From Streptomyces sp. NBC_00457 (GTDB taxonomy: Bacteria > Actinomycetota > Actinomycetes > Streptomycetales > Streptomycetaceae): a DNA stretch of 64,000 bases. The notes beneath the pieces were generated by a model. That model was not told the origin of the DNA. It worked only from the letters and a program-made list of their open reading frames with translations, and made no database searches. Location: contig NZ_CP107905.1 of NCBI RefSeq assembly GCF_036014015.1, positions 5,890,001 to 5,954,000 on the forward strand, read 5' to 3'. Below are positions 1 through 8,736 of this stretch, piece after piece. Position 1 is the stretch's first letter. Each line of letters begins with the position of its first letter. The position numbers and the translations under genes were made by a program.

Positions 1-760
1 GATCGCGGGAGCTGGCCAGGGAGGACGTCATCGAATTGAAGGAGCGGGAGAGGCGGGCGACTTCGTCTTCGGCGTCGTCCTCCACGGGGATGCGGACGGT
101 CAGGTCTTCGGTACGGGCTACGTGTTCGACGGCTTCGGTTAGCTTGTCGACGGGGCGCAGGCCTGCGCGGGCAACGGCTAGGCCGGCGGCTCCGGCGCCG
201 ACCACTCCTACGCCGGAGACGAGAAGAAGGATCAGGGCGAGCTCGTTGAGTGTCTTCTGGGTGCTGTTGAGGGATACGCCAACGACGAGCCCGACGTTGG
301 GTCCGGGCTCCCCGGTGGAGGTTGTGATGGCGCCCAGCGGGCGGACCAGCACACGCACATCGGTGCCGTCCCCGGCGGTACCGTTGCGGAAGTAGATCTT
401 GTCGGTGTCCCCGTCCTTGATCTTGTCCTTGTCGGCCCCAGCGACCTTCACCGTTGCCGCGGAGTCCTGGAGGATGCAGACGGTCCCGTCTTCCTGGACC
501 AGTTGGGAGTAGGTGTTCCGGAAGACCCCAGTGCCATACGGGGTCTCGGTGCAGCTGGTGAGGGCGTCCTGGAGCTGCCCGGGCATCCTCATCGACGCCT
601 TCCTGAGATCGTCGTCGACCTGCTCGTACAACTTCCCCTGCACGATGAACCAGCAAGTAACGGAAACCGCCGCCACCCCAAAAGCCACCGCCGCCGCCAC
701 CAGCATCGCCAGTCGCGCTCGGATCGGCAGCGACCGGAACCGCCGTACCACCTTGCTCAC
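1..760 (-). CDS. Sensor histidine kinase, N-terminal part (cut by window edge)
   Basis: Only the sensor half is inside the window. Read from a GTG at 760, it begins with a short basic stretch and a first membrane helix (about residues 17-37). An extracytoplasmic domain of about 130 residues follows, then a second membrane helix rich in Leu/Val/Gly, and a HAMP-like linker ending at the edge in a segment with RLSRSFNSM. The kinase core (H, N, G boxes) lies outside. The start overlaps the stop of the response-regulator gene by four bases (GTGA), so the two are translationally coupled. Architecture and neighbours resemble MprB-type kinases that sense envelope stress; that role is inferred. Confidence 0.85.
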   Translation of the reverse strand, partial: MSKVVRRFRSLPIRARLAMLVAAAVAFGVAAVSVTCWFIVQGKLYEQVDDDLRKASMRMPGQLQDALTSCTETPYGTGVFRNTYSQLVQEDGTVCILQDSAATVKVAGADKDKIKDGDTDKIYFRNGTAGDGTDVRVLVRPLGAITTSTGEPGPNVGLVVGVSLNSTQKTLNELALILLLVSGVGVVGAGAAGLAVARAGLRPVDKLTEAVEHVARTEDLTVRIPVEDDAEDEVARLSRSFNSMTSSLASSRD

Positions 761-1494
761 TCGGCGCCACCCTGGCGCAGCACATACCCCACCCCACGCA
801 CCGTGTGCACGAGCCGGGGCTCGCCGCCCGCCTCGGTCTTCCGACGCAGGTACATCACGTACACGTCGAGGGAGTTGGACGACGGCTCGAAGTCGAAGCC
901 CCAGACCGACTTCAGGATCTGCTCGCGGGTCAGCACCTGGCGTGGATGTGCCATGAACATCTCCAGGAGCGTGAATTCGGTGCGGGTCAGCTCCACCGGC
1001 CGCCCACCCCGCGTCACCTCACGCGTGGCCAGGTCCATCCGCAGGTCGGCGAAGGTCAACGCCTCGTCGTCCTGGGCGGCACCCGCCCCGGCCGCGGCCG
1101 CGTACGAGCTGCGGCGCAGCAGCGCGCGGACGCGGGCGAAGAGTTCGTCGAGTTCGAAGGGCTTGACGAGGTAGTCGTCGGCGCCGGCGTCGAGGCCGGT
1201 CACGCGGTCGCCGACCGTGTCGCGGGCCGTGAGCATGAGGATCGGGGTCGTGTCGCCGGCACCGCGGATGCGACGTGCCGCCGTCAAGCCGTCCATCCTC
1301 GGCATCTGGATGTCCAGGACCACCAGGTCCGGCTTGTACAGCGTCGCCTTCTCCAACGCGTCCGCGCCGTCGACCGCGACCTCCGTGCCGTACCCCTCGA
1401 AGGCGAGGCTGCGCTGGAGTGCTTCGCGTACCGCCGGCTCGTCGTCGACGATCAGGATGCGCTGGGGGTCACGGTCGCCATCGGCGGGGCTCAT
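757..1494 (-). CDS. OmpR/MprA-family response regulator
   Basis: A 245-residue two-domain DNA-binding response regulator. The receiver domain (about residues 11-125) has the acidic pair in VDDEP, the phospho-acceptor Asp61 in VVLDIQMP, and the conserved Lys in YLVKPF. A winged-helix domain (about 145-240) carries the usual [11 protein letters not shown] and [12 protein letters not shown] blocks. It lies directly upstream of, and overlaps by four bases, the sensor kinase gene. It sits downstream of an HtrA protease gene, as in mycobacterial mprA/pepD contexts. Likely target: the protease promoter (see 2915-2933). Family call is firm, signal and regulon are inferred. Confidence 0.93.
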   Translation of the reverse strand: MSPADGDRDPQRILIVDDEPAVREALQRSLAFEGYGTEVAVDGADALEKATLYKPDLVVLDIQMPRMDGLTAARRIRGAGDTTPILMLTARDTVGDRVTGLDAGADDYLVKPFELDELFARVRALLRRSSYAAAAGAGAAQDDEALTFADLRMDLATREVTRGGRPVELTRTEFTLLEMFMAHPRQVLTREQILKSVWGFDFEPSSNSLDVYVMYLRRKTEAGGEPRLVHTVRGVGYVLRQGGAE

Positions 1495-1558
1495 GGGCTC
1501 GGGTTCCTCAGAGGATGTGGTGGGACGTGGGGCTCACGGATCTCAGCGTCGCACGCTT

Positions 1559-1741
1559 TCAGCCCCGTACGGTACGGCGGCGGGTGCGGGACGCGGACGC
1601 CGTACGGCGGGTCCGGGCGCCGCTCGCCGCCACCTCCGGCGCCCGCGGCACCGGCGCGTGCAGCGCGTACGCCACCTCGACGGCCAGGGCGAAACCGGCC
1701 GGGTCGGCACCGGTCAGCGTGTGGGAAACCTGCTTGATCAT
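1559..1741 (-). CDS. Small basic protein of unknown function
   Basis: A 60-residue ORF starting at an ATG at 1741 with GGAG eight bases upstream, ten bases after the stop of the HtrA gene and before the response regulator. Codons end almost always in G or C, as in real genes here, and the spacing suggests one operon. The C-terminal third is very rich in Arg, Thr and Ala. I do not recognise a family. It could be a small regulator or partner of the protease/two-component system, but nothing in the sequence proves this. Confidence 0.5.
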   Translation of the reverse strand: MIKQVSHTLTGADPAGFALAVEVAYALHAPVPRAPEVAASGARTRRTASASRTRRRTVRG

Positions 1742-1750
1742 GCCGTACTC

Positions 1751-2881
1751 CTAGTCGGTGGAGCCCGCGCGCAGCGTGGCCAGGTCGGACTTGACGGTGT
1801 TGATCGGGATGGCGAAGCCGAGGCCGACGCTGCCGGCGCTGGAGGACGTCGCGTCCGCGGCGGAGTACATCGCCGAGTTGATGCCGATGATGTTGCCGTT
1901 CATGTCGATCAGGGCGCCGCCGGAGTTCCCGGGGTTCAGGGACGCGTCCGTCTGGAGCGCCTTGTATGTCGTCGTGGACGAGCCGGTGTCGCCGTTGAAC
2001 TGCTGGCCGCCGAACTCGAACGGCCACTGCCCGCTGCCGCCGCCCTGCTGCCCCTGGCTCTCGTCCGTCGAGACCGTCACGTCCCGGTCGAGCGCGGAGA
2101 CGATGCCGCTGGTGACCGTGCCGGTCAGGCCCTCGGGGGAGCCGATCGCCACGACCGTGTCGCCGACCTGCACCCCGTCCGAGTTGCCGAGGGTCGCCGC
2201 CTTGAGACCGGACGCGTCCTCCAGCTTGATCAGCGCCAGGTCCTTCTTGCTGTCGGTGCCGACGACCTTCGCGGTGTAGGTCTTGCCGTCGCTGGTGCTC
2301 ACCTTGATCGAGGAGGCGCCGGAGACGACGTGGTTGTTGGTGATGATCTCGCCGTCGCTGGTGATGATCACGCCGGAGCCGGTGGACTCACCGGCGTTGG
2401 AGGTGGCGTTGATCTCGACGATGCTCGGGCTGACCGCCGAGGCGACCCCGGCGACCGTGCCCTTCTGGCTGGACGGTACGACGTTGGTCGTGGCGCTGGA
2501 GGAGGTCACCGTGTCGGTGCCGGTCAGCTCCTGAATGCCGTATGCCGTACCGCCGCCGATGGCCGCGGCGACGATCGCCACGGCGGCGAGGAGGGCGAAG
2601 GGGCCGCGGGTGCGCCGCTTCCTCGGAGCAGAAGGAGCGGGCACGGCCGTGAAGACCGCCGTGCCCCCGCCGTCACCACCCTGACCCGCACCGTCCGCCG
2701 CGAACCCGGCCGGAGCCGAGGCATGCGCGGCCTGCGCCGGCGTGACCGGCGGCTGGTACGCCGGCGGAGGCGGCCACTCGGGGTCGACGGGGGAGGAGGC
2801 GTGCTGCTGGGCGTACGTCGACTGCTGGTCGCCCTCGCTGGGGTTCTCGTACTCGCCGCTGCGGCGGATGCTCTCGGTCAT
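1751..2881 (-). CDS. HtrA/DegP-like membrane-anchored serine protease
   Basis: A 376-residue trypsin-like peptidase. A Pro/Ala-rich cytoplasmic region (1-90) ends in a basic RKRRTR patch followed by one membrane helix (about 94-118), so the protease domain faces outside. The catalytic triad is visible: His184 in TNNHVV, Asp214 in KKDLALI, and Ser320 in NPGNSGG. No PDZ domain follows, because the protein stops soon after the protease fold, making it shorter than classical DegP. It precedes the small ORF and the two-component genes on the same strand. Probable role: extracytoplasmic protein quality control or signalling. Confidence 0.92.
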   Translation of the reverse strand: MTESIRRSGEYENPSEGDQQSTYAQQHASSPVDPEWPPPPAYQPPVTPAQAAHASAPAGFAADGAGQGGDGGGTAVFTAVPAPSAPRKRRTRGPFALLAAVAIVAAAIGGGTAYGIQELTGTDTVTSSSATTNVVPSSQKGTVAGVASAVSPSIVEINATSNAGESTGSGVIITSDGEIITNNHVVSGASSIKVSTSDGKTYTAKVVGTDSKKDLALIKLEDASGLKAATLGNSDGVQVGDTVVAIGSPEGLTGTVTSGIVSALDRDVTVSTDESQGQQGGGSGQWPFEFGGQQFNGDTGSSTTTYKALQTDASLNPGNSGGALIDMNGNIIGINSAMYSAADATSSSAGSVGLGFAIPINTVKSDLATLRAGSTD

Positions 2882-2914
2882 GTCTCAGAGCTTGTCGCCG
2901 CTCGATGAGAGCCC

Positions 2915-2933
2915 GCTGAGTGCTTGCTGAGAA
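2915..2933 (-). promoter_or_regulatory. Direct-repeat response-regulator site upstream of htrA
   Basis: On the minus strand two CTCAGC hexamers stand 11 bases apart, with further TCTCAG copies at 2883-2888 and 2991-2996 on the plus strand. Tandem hexamers at 10-11 base spacing are typical of OmpR-family regulators, and CTCAG-type boxes are associated with MprA in mycobacteria. Position 34-52 bases upstream of the protease start fits a promoter-proximal site. This is inference from pattern only. Confidence 0.35.
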
Positions 2934-3017
2934 CGGTGCGAGAACCTCGTTCGCCCGATGTAAAGGCCGCTCTCGCAGCTTGGCGAGGTCTCTCAGACAA
3001 CCCTCATCAAGGGCCCG

Positions 3018-4043
3018 TCATGCCTCACAGCCACAGGACCGCCGTACCACCAACCGCGAAGGGAACACCTTCAGCCGCTCGCGGCGCGAACCCGCCACCC
3101 GCAGGCCGTCGTCCAGGAGCAGGTCCACCGCAGCCCGTGCCATGGCCGGGCGGTCCGAGGAGATGGTGGTCATGGGCGGGTCGGCGAAGGCCGCTTCCTT
3201 GATGTCGTCGAAGCCGATGACGCCCAGCTCGCCCGGCACGTCGATGCGCAGCTCGCGGGCCGCGCGCAGCAGGCCGAGCGCCTGGTCGTCGGTGGAGCAG
3301 AAGATCGCGGGCGGGCGCTTGGGCCCGGAGAGGATGTCGAGGGAGATGTGGTAGGCGTCGTAGCGGTTGTACGGCGCTTCGAACAGCCGTCCCTCGGTGG
3401 AGATCCCGGCGTCGTCCATCGCGCGCCGCCAGCCCTCGACGTGGTCGGAGACGGGGTCGCCGACCGCGGGGGTCTCGGCGGTGCCGCCCATACAGGCGAC
3501 GTACTCGTAGCCGTGCTCCAGGAGGTGGCGTACGGCGAGCTGGGCGCCGCCCAGGTCGTCCGTGGCGACGGCGACGTCGTCGATGGCCTCCGGGCGCTCG
3601 TGCAGCAGCACGACCCGGGCGTCCCAGGCGTCGATCTCGGCGGCCGCGTTGTCGTTCAGCGCGTGGCTGACCAGGATCAGGCCGGAGACGCGCATGCCGA
3701 GGAAGGCCCGCAGATAGTGGACCTCGCGCTCGGCGATGTAGTCGGAGTTCCCGACGAGCACCATTTTTCCGCGCTCGGACGCGGCCTGTTCGACCGCGTG
3801 CGCCATCTCCCCGAAGAAGGGCTGGCGCGCGTCCGGCACGATCAGGCCTATGAGGTCCGTGCGCCGCGACGCCATGGCCTGGGCGACCCGGTCGGGCCGG
3901 TAGCCCAGCTCCTTGATCGCGGCGAGGACACGCTCGCGCGTGGCCGGGGCAACCGGCCGGGGTCCGTTGTTGATGACATAGCTGACGACCGCGGTGGAGG
4001 TACCCGCCAGTCGTGCCACATCATCCCGAGTCACCTTGGCCAC
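3018..4043 (-). CDS. LacI-family transcriptional regulator
   Basis: A 341-residue repressor from a GTG at 4043. The N-terminal helix-turn-helix includes [10 protein letters not shown] and [11 protein letters not shown] (about residues 5-30) and the hinge reads [14 protein letters not shown]. The rest is a periplasmic-binding-protein-like effector domain with LIGLIVPDA, the LILVSHALN segment and the late VIGFDD motif. The C-terminus is Cys-containing (SCGCEA). It lies upstream of the htrA block and just downstream of glnR on the same strand, separated from glnR by a strong hairpin, so it is probably transcribed on its own. The effector sugar cannot be deduced. Confidence 0.92.
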   Translation of the reverse strand: MAKVTRDDVARLAGTSTAVVSYVINNGPRPVAPATRERVLAAIKELGYRPDRVAQAMASRRTDLIGLIVPDARQPFFGEMAHAVEQAASERGKMVLVGNSDYIAEREVHYLRAFLGMRVSGLILVSHALNDNAAAEIDAWDARVVLLHERPEAIDDVAVATDDLGGAQLAVRHLLEHGYEYVACMGGTAETPAVGDPVSDHVEGWRRAMDDAGISTEGRLFEAPYNRYDAYHISLDILSGPKRPPAIFCSTDDQALGLLRAARELRIDVPGELGVIGFDDIKEAAFADPPMTTISSDRPAMARAAVDLLLDDGLRVAGSRRERLKVFPSRLVVRRSCGCEA

Positions 4044-4106
4044 GCGCGGAGTCTACGCGGATGGACCCGCTCTGGGCAGGGCGTAAAGACGCCTGTCCGG
4101 GCAGTC

Positions 4107-4134
4107 CCTGTGGGCGGGCGAGCCCGCCCACAGG
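4107..4134 (-). terminator. Terminator of glnR
   Basis: A perfect 13-base inverted repeat (4107-4119 and 4122-4134) with a two-base centre lies four bases beyond the glnR stop codon. It is GC-rich without a T tract, as usual for Streptomyces terminators. Confidence 0.75.
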
Positions 4135-4138
4135 TCCG

Positions 4139-4927
4139 CTATGCCTCGGCCGTGACCTCGGTGGCGTCCAGGGAGGCCGTCTCGTCCGCATCCTCCGGCT
4201 TTGACTGGTCCGCCTTGGCCCTCGCCTCGTCGGAGGAGCGCTCCGAGCGGTCCGCCTTCTCCGGCGTAACGAATCGATAACCGACGTTCCGGACGGTCCC
4301 GATCAGCGACTCGTGCTCGGGTCCGAGCTTGGCACGCAGGCGTCGTACGTGGACGTCGACCGTCCGGGTGCCACCGAAGTAGTCGTAGCCCCAGACCTCC
4401 TGGAGCAGCTGGGCGCGCGTGAAGACACGGCCCGGGTGCTGCGCGAGGTACTTGAGGAGCTCGAACTCCTTGAAGGTGAGGTCGAGCACCCGGCCCTTGA
4501 GCTTGGCGGAGTACGTCGCCTCGTCCACCGACAGATCGCCGTTGCGGATCTCCATCGGGGAGTCGTCGTTGACGATCTGCTGACGGCCCATGGCGAGCCG
4601 CAGCCGCGCCTCGACCTCCGCCGGACCGGCGGTGTCGAGGAGCACGTCGTCGATGCCCCAGTCGGCGGTGACGGCGGCGAGGCCGCCCTCGGTGACGACG
4701 AGGATGAGGGGGCAGCCGGGGCCGGTGGAGCGCAGCAGCTGGCAGAGGCTGCGCACCTGCGGAAGGTCCCGGCGGCCGTCGATCAGGATGACGTCGGCAC
4801 CTGGGGTGTCGACGAGGGCGGGGCCTTCGGCCGGGGCGACCCGCACGTTGTGCAGGAGCAGCCCGAGAGCGGGGAGCACCTCGGTCGACGGCTGAAGGGC
4901 ATTGGTCAGGAGCAGCAGAGAACTCAT
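4139..4927 (-). CDS. glnR: Nitrogen-metabolism regulator GlnR
   Basis: A 262-residue OmpR-family orphan regulator of nitrogen assimilation. The N-terminal pseudo-receiver lacks the usual acidic pair ([11 protein letters not shown]) but keeps Asp50 in VILIDGRRD. This matches GlnR, which works without a partner kinase. The winged-helix domain (about 130-225) contains [20 protein letters not shown] and the [20 protein letters not shown] recognition region. A charged, Asp/Glu/Ala-rich tail follows. A GGAGGAA ribosome-binding site precedes the ATG at 4927. GlnR is known to control glnA, amtB and nitrate or nitrite genes; none of these is in the window. Confidence 0.93.
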   Translation of the reverse strand: MSSLLLLTNALQPSTEVLPALGLLLHNVRVAPAEGPALVDTPGADVILIDGRRDLPQVRSLCQLLRSTGPGCPLILVVTEGGLAAVTADWGIDDVLLDTAGPAEVEARLRLAMGRQQIVNDDSPMEIRNGDLSVDEATYSAKLKGRVLDLTFKEFELLKYLAQHPGRVFTRAQLLQEVWGYDYFGGTRTVDVHVRRLRAKLGPEHESLIGTVRNVGYRFVTPEKADRSERSSDEARAKADQSKPEDADETASLDATEVTAEA

Positions 4928-5111
4928 ACGTCTGGTTCCTCCTCGGTCCCTGCGAGGACGTTGTGCGGTACGTCACCTGCTCTGCGATCCCGAAAGGCCC
5001 CGTACACCTGCGGTCACCTGGAGTTTCCCGCTTCGTATACAACGCTTCCGAAAGCACAAAAGGACCCGGGGGCTACGCTGCCCGAGTCCTGTGTCCAGCA
5101 GAATAGCCCAC

Positions 5112-5996
5112 ATGAGGGCTGGCATGGCAGGTCATGTGGCACGTTCCACCGTTCGTCCGGCATCCGAGACGGACACGGCGGGGTCTTTGCGTACGTTTCT
5201 GCGCACGTTCGACGGGGTGACGATCGACGCCGTATACGAGCCGGGCGGGCTCGTATACGACGCCGGGGCGCCACCTTCCGGTGATGTGGTGTTCGTCGTC
5301 GCGCACGGTTTCACCGGCGATGTGGACAAGCCGCATGTGCGACGCGTGGCACATGCGTTCGCACAGCACGGCGCGGTCGTCACCTTCTCCTTCCGAGGCC
5401 ACGGGCGGTCCGGCGGCGTCTCCACCGTCGGCGACCGCGAGGTGCACGACCTCGCCGCGGCGGTCGCCTGGGCCCGCGAGCTCGGGCACACGCGCGTGGT
5501 CACGGTCGGCTTCTCGATGGGCGGCTCGGTGGTGCTGCGGCACGCGGCGCTGTACGGCACGTCGGCGGCAGCGGCCGGACTGGAGCACGAGGGGCGCACG
5601 GAAGCGGGAACGGACGCGGTGGTTTCGGTGAGCGCTCCCGCCCGCTGGTACTACCGGGGCACGCCCCGGATGCGGCGCGTGCACTGGCTGGTGACCCGCC
5701 GCGAGGGCCGGCTGGCCGCCCGCTACGGACTCCGGACGCGGATCTACCACGGCGGCTGGGACCCGGTCCCCCTCTCCCCGGTCGAGGCGGTCCCGCACAT
5801 CGCGCCCACGCCGCTCCTCATCGTCCACGGCGACATCGACGGCTACTTTCCCGTCGACCACCCCCACATGCTGGCCGCGGCCGCCGGTGACCACGGCGAA
5901 CTCTGGCTGGAGCCCGGCATGGGCCACGCCGAGCACGCGGCGGCGGACGAACTGCTGACCCGGATCGGGGACTGGGCGGCGGCGAAGGCGGGCTAG
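5112..5996 (+). CDS. Alpha/beta-fold hydrolase
   Basis: A 294-residue alpha/beta hydrolase. The oxyanion-hole region reads VVAHGFTGD, the nucleophile elbow is GFSMGG (Ser near residue 140), an acid lies in LIVHGDIDGYF, and the catalytic His is in GMGHAEHA. That is a complete triad. It is transcribed away from glnR and toward moaD; the stop is 38 bases before the moaD start. Start choice is uncertain: ATG 5112 gives the longest sensible reading, but ATG 5124 has a GAGGG upstream at good spacing. Substrate unknown; the fold suits esterase or lysophospholipase-like activity. Confidence 0.85.
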   Translation: MRAGMAGHVARSTVRPASETDTAGSLRTFLRTFDGVTIDAVYEPGGLVYDAGAPPSGDVVFVVAHGFTGDVDKPHVRRVAHAFAQHGAVVTFSFRGHGRSGGVSTVGDREVHDLAAAVAWARELGHTRVVTVGFSMGGSVVLRHAALYGTSAAAAGLEHEGRTEAGTDAVVSVSAPARWYYRGTPRMRRVHWLVTRREGRLAARYGLRTRIYHGGWDPVPLSPVEAVPHIAPTPLLIVHGDIDGYFPVDHPHMLAAAAGDHGELWLEPGMGHAEHAAADELLTRIGDWAAAKAG

Positions 5997-6033
5997 CCTG
6001 ACGTTGTTGACGACCGACTGATTGAGGAACCGC

Positions 6034-6288
6034 ATGCCCAAGGTCACGGTGCGCTACTGGGCCGCCGCGAAGGCCGCGGCCGGGGTCGCCGAGGAGCCGT
6101 ACGACGCGGACACCCTCGCGGACGCGCTCGCCGCTGTGCGTGCGCGACACCCCGGCGAACTGGCGCGCGTCCTGCGGCGATGCTCCTTCCTCATCGACGG
6201 TGACCCCGTAGGCACCCGCGGGCATGAGACGGTACGGCTGGTCGACGGCGGGACGGTCGAGGTGCTTCCGCCGTTCGCAGGAGGGTGA
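6034..6288 (+). CDS. MoaD/ThiS-family sulfur-carrier protein
   Basis: An 84-residue ubiquitin-like protein that ends in the diglycine tail PPFAGG, which is adenylated and thiocarboxylated in molybdopterin or thiamin sulfur carriers. The N-terminus KVTVRYWAAAKAAAG matches MoaD proteins better than ThiS. GAGGAA precedes the ATG. The next gene starts one base after its stop codon, so the two are coupled. No other molybdopterin genes are nearby. A sulfurtransferase gene (8737) about 2.4 kb away may be a functional relation, but that is speculative. Confidence 0.85.
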   Translation: MPKVTVRYWAAAKAAAGVAEEPYDADTLADALAAVRARHPGELARVLRRCSFLIDGDPVGTRGHETVRLVDGGTVEVLPPFAGG

Positions 6289-6289
6289 G

Positions 6290-7399
6290 ATGACCAACCA
6301 GCCGCACGAGGGTGCCTACGAAGGTTCCTACGAGGGGCAGTACCCGCAGGGGTACGACCCGTACTGGCAGCAGGCGTACGAGGATCCGCACGCCGGCCAG
6401 CAGTACACGCAGCAGTGGCAAGGGCAGACCTGGGACACGCAGGTGCCGGGCGCGTACGTGCCGCCGCAGGGGCAGGAGCAGTACGCCCCTGCTTACACGG
6501 CACCCGGCGCTGCGGGCCCTGCCCAGCCCGGCACTGCTGCCCAAAGCGGTGGCGCGAGTGCGCCCGGCGGGCTCGAGGTCGGTGCCGCCGAGACCTCCGC
6601 CGACGAAGAGCCCTCCTACGGTCCCGCCACCCTCGTCGGGAACCCCCGTATCACCGATGCTCAGCGGGCCCGCCTGGAGGGGCGTTCGCCGATCATCGAG
6701 CCGGGGATGCAGCCGGCGGCGCTGACGGCGTTGCTGGGGCTGCTGCTGTCCGGGACGGCGGCCATCGGGTCGTACGCGGTGCTCGTACCGCTTGTCGTGC
6801 TGCAAGCGGTGACGGCGGCGGGCTGGTTCCGGCTGAACGGGATGTGGCCCGCCCGGCAGGGCATCGCGCTGGCGTTCGCGGGGGCGCTGACCGCGGATGT
6901 CGCGCTGGTGGCGGCCGACCGCGCGCCCGCGGCGATCCTCGGCACGCTCGGTGTGTGGGTGCTGCTGGCCCTGGTTCTGCAACTGCGGTCGCACGCCGAG
7001 CCGGACGAGCGGATGTACGGCCTGATGGCTACCGTCGCCGCGGCGGCGCTGTCGATCATCGCGGCCGGTTACTTCGCGGCCGACACGGATGCGGTCACGG
7101 TCGGCGCCGCGGCGGTGGCCGTGGCGATCCTGGCCCGGGTTCTTCCCCTGCCCACCCCGGCGTCCGTCATCGTCTCCCTCCTCGCCGCGGCCGGCGCGGG
7201 CATCGCGGTGGGCGGCATGACGGGCCTGGGCTCGAACGGCGCGTTCCTCGGCGCGGCCGCGGGCGGCTGCGCCCTGATCGGCCACCGGGTCGCGAGCTAC
7301 GACTACCCGTCCCGCTTCGTCCACTTCACGGCCGGGGTCGCGTTGCCGCTGGCGGCGGCGGCACCGGCGGTGTACCTGCTGGGGCGGGCGCTGGGCTGA
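6290..7399 (+). CDS. Multi-pass membrane protein with Gln/Tyr-rich N-terminus
   Basis: A 369-residue protein. The first 100 residues are cytoplasm-like, rich in Gln, Tyr, Gly and Pro with loosely repeated YEG, YPQG and QQYTQQ patches. The remainder holds roughly eight hydrophobic helices in pairs (starting near residue 145), separated by short charged loops such as RSHAEPDERMYG. No catalytic motif is recognisable. It follows moaD with a one-base gap. It may be a transporter-like or scaffold membrane protein; I cannot assign a substrate. Confidence 0.8.
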   Translation: MTNQPHEGAYEGSYEGQYPQGYDPYWQQAYEDPHAGQQYTQQWQGQTWDTQVPGAYVPPQGQEQYAPAYTAPGAAGPAQPGTAAQSGGASAPGGLEVGAAETSADEEPSYGPATLVGNPRITDAQRARLEGRSPIIEPGMQPAALTALLGLLLSGTAAIGSYAVLVPLVVLQAVTAAGWFRLNGMWPARQGIALAFAGALTADVALVAADRAPAAILGTLGVWVLLALVLQLRSHAEPDERMYGLMATVAAAALSIIAAGYFAADTDAVTVGAAAVAVAILARVLPLPTPASVIVSLLAAAGAGIAVGGMTGLGSNGAFLGAAAGGCALIGHRVASYDYPSRFVHFTAGVALPLAAAAPAVYLLGRALG

Positions 7400-7592
7400 G
7401 CGGCGTCGCTCCTGTCCGACCTGAGCGACTGCCCGGCCTGAGTGACCGTCACACCTGACCGACTGTCACAGCTGATCGACAATTCCCCGCTCACCCCTTG
7501 CCCGGGGGTTACTCTCGCGCAGGACGGCCACCCGGTCGTCAGTGACCGTGACCGTCGTCCTTGATGACCGCCGAGGTGGGGGAACCCCGAAC

Positions 7593-8333
7593 ATGCGCGC
7601 ACTGCGAATACTGCTGATCGTCGTCGTGATCCTCGGCGGCCTCTTCGTAGCCGCCGACCGCCTCGCCGTGAACTTCGCCGAGGACGAGGCCGCAGGCAAG
7701 CTCCAGACCACGGAGAACCTCGCCGCCAAGCCCGACGTCTCCATCAAGGGCTTCCCCTTCCTCACCCAGGTCCTCGGCGGCGAACTGGACGATGTCGAGA
7801 TCGGCATCAAGAACTACGAGGCCCCGGCGGGCGACAGCGCCGAGAAGATCACCATCGGCGATCTCCAGGCGAACATGAAGGGCGTCGAGTTCTCCGGCGA
7901 CTACAGCTCCGCCACCGCGGCCACCGCCACCGGCACCGCGACCATCTCCTACGCCGAGCTGCTGAAGACCGCCCAGTCGGAGCCCACCGAGATCGCCCCC
8001 GGCGTCACCGCGAACATCGTCGGCCTCTCCGACGGCGGCAACGGCAAGATCAAGGTCTCGGTCGAGGCGACCGTGCTCGGCACGAAGCTGCCCGAGCCGG
8101 TCTCCGTCCTCAGCACCGTCACGGTCGAGGGCGACAACACCGTGAAGGTGCGCGCCGAGAAGCTCCCGTCGTTCGGCGGCGTCCGGACCGCGGAGAACGA
8201 GGTCAGGGAGATCACCGACTTCGAGCAGCAGATCGACGACCTGCCCGGCGGCATCCAGCTGGACCGGGTCCAGGCCGCGCAGGACGGTGTGGAGATCGGG
8301 GTGAAGGGTTCGAACGTCCGGCTCGCCGGGTAG
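7593..8333 (+). CDS. LmeA-like DUF2993 lipid-binding envelope protein
   Basis: A 246-residue exported protein. A single hydrophobic segment (about residues 4-21, RILLIVVVILGGLFVAADRL) serves as signal or anchor. The extracytoplasmic part has the features of the DUF2993 family: FPFLTQVLGGELDDVEI near the start, a region of alternating beta strands and NVRLAG at the end. In mycobacteria the family member LmeA binds phosphoinositides and supports lipomannan elongation. The Streptomyces role is not established. The ATG at 7593 was chosen because the upstream in-frame extension is noncoding in character. Confidence 0.82.
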   Translation: MRALRILLIVVVILGGLFVAADRLAVNFAEDEAAGKLQTTENLAAKPDVSIKGFPFLTQVLGGELDDVEIGIKNYEAPAGDSAEKITIGDLQANMKGVEFSGDYSSATAATATGTATISYAELLKTAQSEPTEIAPGVTANIVGLSDGGNGKIKVSVEATVLGTKLPEPVSVLSTVTVEGDNTVKVRAEKLPSFGGVRTAENEVREITDFEQQIDDLPGGIQLDRVQAAQDGVEIGVKGSNVRLAG

Positions 8334-8494
8334 GACGTCAGCGGCCATCACCAGGCCGTCCGAAGAGCGAGACGCGGACGTCCGTACCGCAGATGTGACG
8401 AGGGATACGCGCACCCGGAATCCCTTCCGGATCCGTCCCTTCACTCACCGCATCCCACATCCCGGACGATCGCGTCTCAAAATACGACACACCG

Positions 8495-8524
8495 GTGACA
8501 TGCCCACCCGTCCGTCCCTAAGCT
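8495..8524 (+). promoter_or_regulatory. Promoter of the leader-peptide/cysA unit
   Basis: GTGACA (8495-8500) and TAAGCT (8519-8524) are 18 bases apart, a good SigA/HrdB-type arrangement. The leader ORF begins seven bases after the -10, so its mRNA is probably leaderless. Confidence 0.6.
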
Positions 8525-8531
8525 CAAGCCC

Positions 8532-8612
8532 ATGAAGCGTCAGGCGGACCTCACGAAGCGGCGGGCAGTAGACCTGTGCCGCGTCGCCGCCATGCTCTGT
8601 CGCGCTTTCTGA
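8532..8612 (+). CDS. Cys-containing leader peptide upstream of sulfurtransferase gene
   Basis: A 26-residue ORF: MKRQADLTKRRAVDLCRVAA then MLCRAF. It starts seven bases after a TAAGCT hexamer and stops 124 bases before the sulfurtransferase ATG. Basic residues followed by Cys codons near the end resemble the short leader peptides found ahead of sulfur-assimilation genes in actinobacteria. In mycobacteria, Cys-codon leader ORFs act as cysteine-responsive attenuators. The two Cys codons are at 8577-8579 and 8598-8600. The function here is inferred from position and composition. Confidence 0.6.
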   Translation: MKRQADLTKRRAVDLCRVAAMLCRAF

Positions 8613-8736
8613 GCGGAAGCGCAGACTTCCGCATTCCCCGCGCCCTGCCCAGGGCATTCGTGCGCCGTCCGGCTCCTGGACCGCGCGCCCCTCTCACTCG
8701 CACGCCCCGCCGCAACTGCCCCGGAGGAGAAAGAGC

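Noticed and set aside
2524..2908. Long plus-strand ORF opposite the htrA gene (1217-2908)
   Set aside because: Typical antisense shadow of a GC-rich gene; composition is Arg/Gly/Ala/Val with no motif.
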